Positions 3,982 to 5,406 of a stretch of 5,406 nt of DNA are shown here, piece by piece; position 1 is the first letter of the stretch; the number at the start of each line of letters is the position of its first letter. The stretch is taken from positions 1-5,406 of the forward strand of contig CAKSUE010000064.1 in assembly GCA_934501135.1 (NCBI GenBank). The letters run 5' to 3'. The translations under genes were made by a program, and so were the position numbers. The notes under the pieces were generated by a model. The model did not search any database. It was not told the DNA's origin and saw only the letters and a program-made list of their open reading frames with translations. Source of the DNA: an uncultured Eubacteriales bacterium. GTDB taxonomy: Bacteria; Bacillota; Clostridia; Oscillospirales; Acutalibacteraceae.

Positions 3982-5406
3982 TTAATATATAATTTTTTCT
4001 TTTTTTCTCAAAACTAAAATAGACAGCGATGAAAGTAATAAACTTCCAAATAAAACTATAATATTTGAGTTATCCCCTGTATTAACGGTTGATGATTCAG
4101 TAACAATAGTGTTATCTGATACATCTGAGTCACTTTGGATTCCTGTATCCTCTGATGCAACCATCGTCCCATTATCACTGTATGCAAGTGCATATGTTGA
4201 GAATCTATCTGTTTCAATCAATATTGTTTCTGCACTGTTATCAATATCATCTAACACTGCTATTTCTCCTTTATCCGCACGGATAAATTTATAGTTATCG
4301 TGTCCTTTTAGTTCTTCTGGTATTTTAATTAATATTTTTATAGATTTATTTAATTTATCTATATTAATCTCTTGATTATTTATTATTTTTACAACACTAA
4401 TATCAAAGTAGCATCCGCAAGTCATACCTTCTAATGATTCTTCTATTAATGCTCTGTCGGACGAGTTCTCTATTCTCTTTACTCTCAGAATAATAGTCAA
4501 ATCATTTCCGTTATCAAGTAATTGTTCATCTTCACTTGATAATGCAGCTTCCTTTAATTCTTCTAAATTGGTTTGTACTGTTATATCGTTAGGTGACTCT
4601 ATTAGAACATCTATATTTCCTCTTGGATTAAGTTTTTGAATAGCTTCTTCTTCTAAAACTGCATTACATCTCTTACATTTTTTTTGCTTTATTCCTTCCT
4701 CTTGTTCAGTAGGGGCTTTTATTATATCCCAATCCCCTGGCTCATGCCCCAATTCATCTACATAATTGTCCCTATAACTATTGTCACCTTTAATACATGT
4801 ATGTTCTGTATATCCTTTTTCTGTACAGCTTGGTGGTATTATATTTTCATTATAATTATGACCTGTTGGTTGCATCTCTCGAGTTTCTCGTTCTGTACAA
4901 CCATTATTCTGGCATTGTCTATATTCTTCTCCTGTTTGGGTACATGTAGGTTCTTTTTCTACCAGCCACTCATCTGAGAAATTATGGCCTGTTGGTTGTA
5001 TCTCTCGAGTTTCTCTCTCTGTACAACCATTATTCTGGCACTGTTTATATTCTTCTCCTGGTTGGGTACATGTAGGCTCTTCTTCTACCGTCCACTCATC
5101 TGAGAAATTATGGCCTGTTGCTTGTATCTCTCGAGTTTCTCGTTCTGTACAACCATTATTCTGGCACTGTTTATATTCTTCTCCTGGTTGGGTACATGTA
5201 GGTTCTTTTTCTACCAGCCACTCATCTGAGAAATTATGGCCTGTTGGTTGCATCTCTCGAGTTTCTCGCTCTGTACAACCATTATTCTGGCATTGTCTAT
5301 ATTCTTCTCCTGGTTGGGTACATGTAGGCTCTTTTTCTACCAGCCACTCATCTGAGAAATTATGGCCTGTTGGTTGCATCTCTCGAGTTTCTCGCTCTGT
5401 ACAACC
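3982..5406 (-). CDS. Repeat-containing cell-surface protein with TG-type sorting signal, C-terminal part, cut by window edge
   Basis: The reading frame is open to the right edge (474 codons visible), so the methionine at 5379 is an internal repeat residue and not a start. In order it contains the end of one repeat (5380-5406), four nearly identical 42-residue repeats (4876-5379) and two divergent modules (4630-4875). After these come a roughly 150-residue domain (about 4168-4629) ending D-R-F-S-T-Y-A-L-A-Y, an S/D/T-rich linker (about 4087-4167), V-N-T-G-D (4072-4086), a hydrophobic helix (4009-4062) and the basic tail R-K-K-E-K. Each repeat has the pattern TGHxxxxxW...PTCT...C....C. It resembles cysteine modules that recur in Firmicutes surface proteins, and the C-terminal domain also resembles segments of clostridial surface proteins. 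The C-terminus looks like a sortase substrate with a degenerate LPxTG. The catalytic or binding domains, if any, must lie upstream. Function is unknown; adhesion or a stalk role is a guess. Confidence 0.85.
   Translation of the reverse strand, partial: GCTERETREMQPTGHNFSDEWLVEKEPTCTQPGEEYRQCQNNGCTERETREMQPTGHNFSDEWLVEKEPTCTQPGEEYKQCQNNGCTERETREIQATGHNFSDEWTVEEEPTCTQPGEEYKQCQNNGCTERETREIQPTGHNFSDEWLVEKEPTCTQTGEEYRQCQNNGCTERETREMQPTGHNYNENIIPPSCTEKGYTEHTCIKGDNSYRDNYVDELGHEPGDWDIIKAPTEQEEGIKQKKCKRCNAVLEEEAIQKLNPRGNIDVLIESPNDITVQTNLEELKEAALSSEDEQLLDNGNDLTIILRVKRIENSSDRALIEESLEGMTCGCYFDISVVKIINNQEINIDKLNKSIKILIKIPEELKGHDNYKFIRADKGEIAVLDDIDNSAETILIETDRFSTYALAYSDNGTMVASEDTGIQSDSDVSDNTIVTESSTVNTGDNSNIIVLFGSLLLSSLSILVLRKKEKIIY
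4072..4086 (-). other. Degenerate sortase-type sorting motif (V-N-T-G-D)
   Basis: V-N-T-G-D is followed by a short N-S-N spacer, an 18-residue hydrophobic stretch and a basic C-terminal tail. This is the three-part layout of a cell-wall sorting signal. The TG is conserved, but leucine-proline is replaced by T-V. Without seeing a sortase in the window, anchoring is an inference; plain membrane insertion is the alternative. Confidence 0.5.
4630..4875 (-). repeat. Two diverged modules at the C-terminal side of the repeat array
   Basis: The first module (4753-4875) begins M-Q-P-T-G-H-N like the perfect repeats and keeps P-S-C-T-E-K-G and a second cysteine nine residues later. It then diverges and lacks the E-T-R-E end. 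The second (4630-4752) keeps G-H-x(4)-W and the K-A-P-T-x(4)-G spacing but has lost the first cysteine and gained C-K-R-C. Both are about 41 residues long, so they read as old, decayed copies of the same module. Confidence 0.6.
4876..5406 (-). repeat. Tandem 126-bp in-frame repeats (four complete, one partial)
   Basis: Four head-to-tail 126-bp units (5254-5379, 5128-5253, 5002-5127, 4876-5001) each encode 42 residues. The last 27 bases of another unit lie at 5380-5406 and are identical to the matching part of the 5254-5379 unit. By hand count, pairs of complete copies differ at about 4 to 10 of 126 positions. Each unit has three cysteines spaced C-x9-C-x4-C and a conserved tryptophan. The array continues past the window edge, so the total copy number is unknown. 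Confidence 0.95.

Noticed and set aside
4109..4294. Plus-strand 61-codon open frame opposite the surface-protein C-terminus
   Set aside because: It is an antisense shadow of the linker and C-terminal domain, without a start signal.
4684..4977. Plus-strand open frame of 97 codons rich in Phe, Ile and Tyr
   Set aside because: It lies antisense to the repeat protein, has no recognisable family and no good ribosome binding site; its hydrophobic look comes from reading the complement of Glu-, Asn- and Thr-rich codons.
5377..5379. ATG as the start of the surface-protein gene
   Set aside because: The frame stays open upstream and encodes the end of another repeat (G-C-T-E-R-E-T-R-E); the methionine is a repeat position that varies to Ile in other copies.
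4876..5406. Regular direct repeats that could be mistaken for a CRISPR array
   Set aside because: The units are 126 bp, contiguous with no unique spacers, and keep one open reading frame throughout; they are protein-coding tandem repeats.

Overview
The window is AT-rich chromosomal DNA from a spore-forming, low-GC Firmicute, most likely a member of the class Clostridia. The evidence is a pair of dipicolinate synthase genes (spore-specific), a clostridial-style MurC, strong AGGAGG-type ribosome binding sites, and a repeat-bearing surface protein with a Gram-positive sorting-type C-terminus. Clostridium sensu stricto (cluster I) is known to lack DpaA/DpaB, so a Lachnospiraceae- or Peptostreptococcaceae-like lineage fits better. 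That placement is an inference.

Layout. Positions 1-2297 carry a leftward cluster. In transcription order it is dpaA, dpaB (1-nt overlap), a small membrane protein with a zinc ribbon and a DUF2007-like domain, and the N-terminal third of an O-acetylhomoserine sulfhydrylase (metY type) that runs off the left edge. Positions 2298-2557 are an AT-rich divergent promoter region. On its minus strand is a close match to the sigma-K consensus, correctly oriented for dpaAB; on its plus strand are weaker sigma-A-like candidates for murC. murC (2558-3928, plus strand) encodes a complete UDP-N-acetylmuramate--L-alanine ligase. A bidirectional intrinsic terminator (about 3931-3980) separates it from a convergent gene at 3982-5406. 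That gene encodes the C-terminal part of a large surface protein with near-identical 42-residue cysteine-containing repeats, a C-terminal domain and a degenerate TG-type sorting signal. Its 5' end lies beyond the right edge.

How the genes fit together. DpaA/DpaB convert the lysine-pathway intermediate made by DapA into dipicolinic acid in the mother cell, and the sigma-K-like promoter agrees with that timing. MurC works in cytoplasmic peptidoglycan precursor synthesis. MetY belongs to another branch of the aspartate family, making homocysteine from O-acetylhomoserine. The surface protein appears to be an independent unit.

Most of the window is ordinary core metabolism and sporulation. The least ordinary parts are the repeat protein at the right edge, the uncharacterised zinc-ribbon membrane protein between dpaB and metY, and the well-formed sigma-K-like promoter. 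I saw no mobile element, CRISPR array, tRNA or rRNA, and nothing that amounts to a clearly new multi-gene system.
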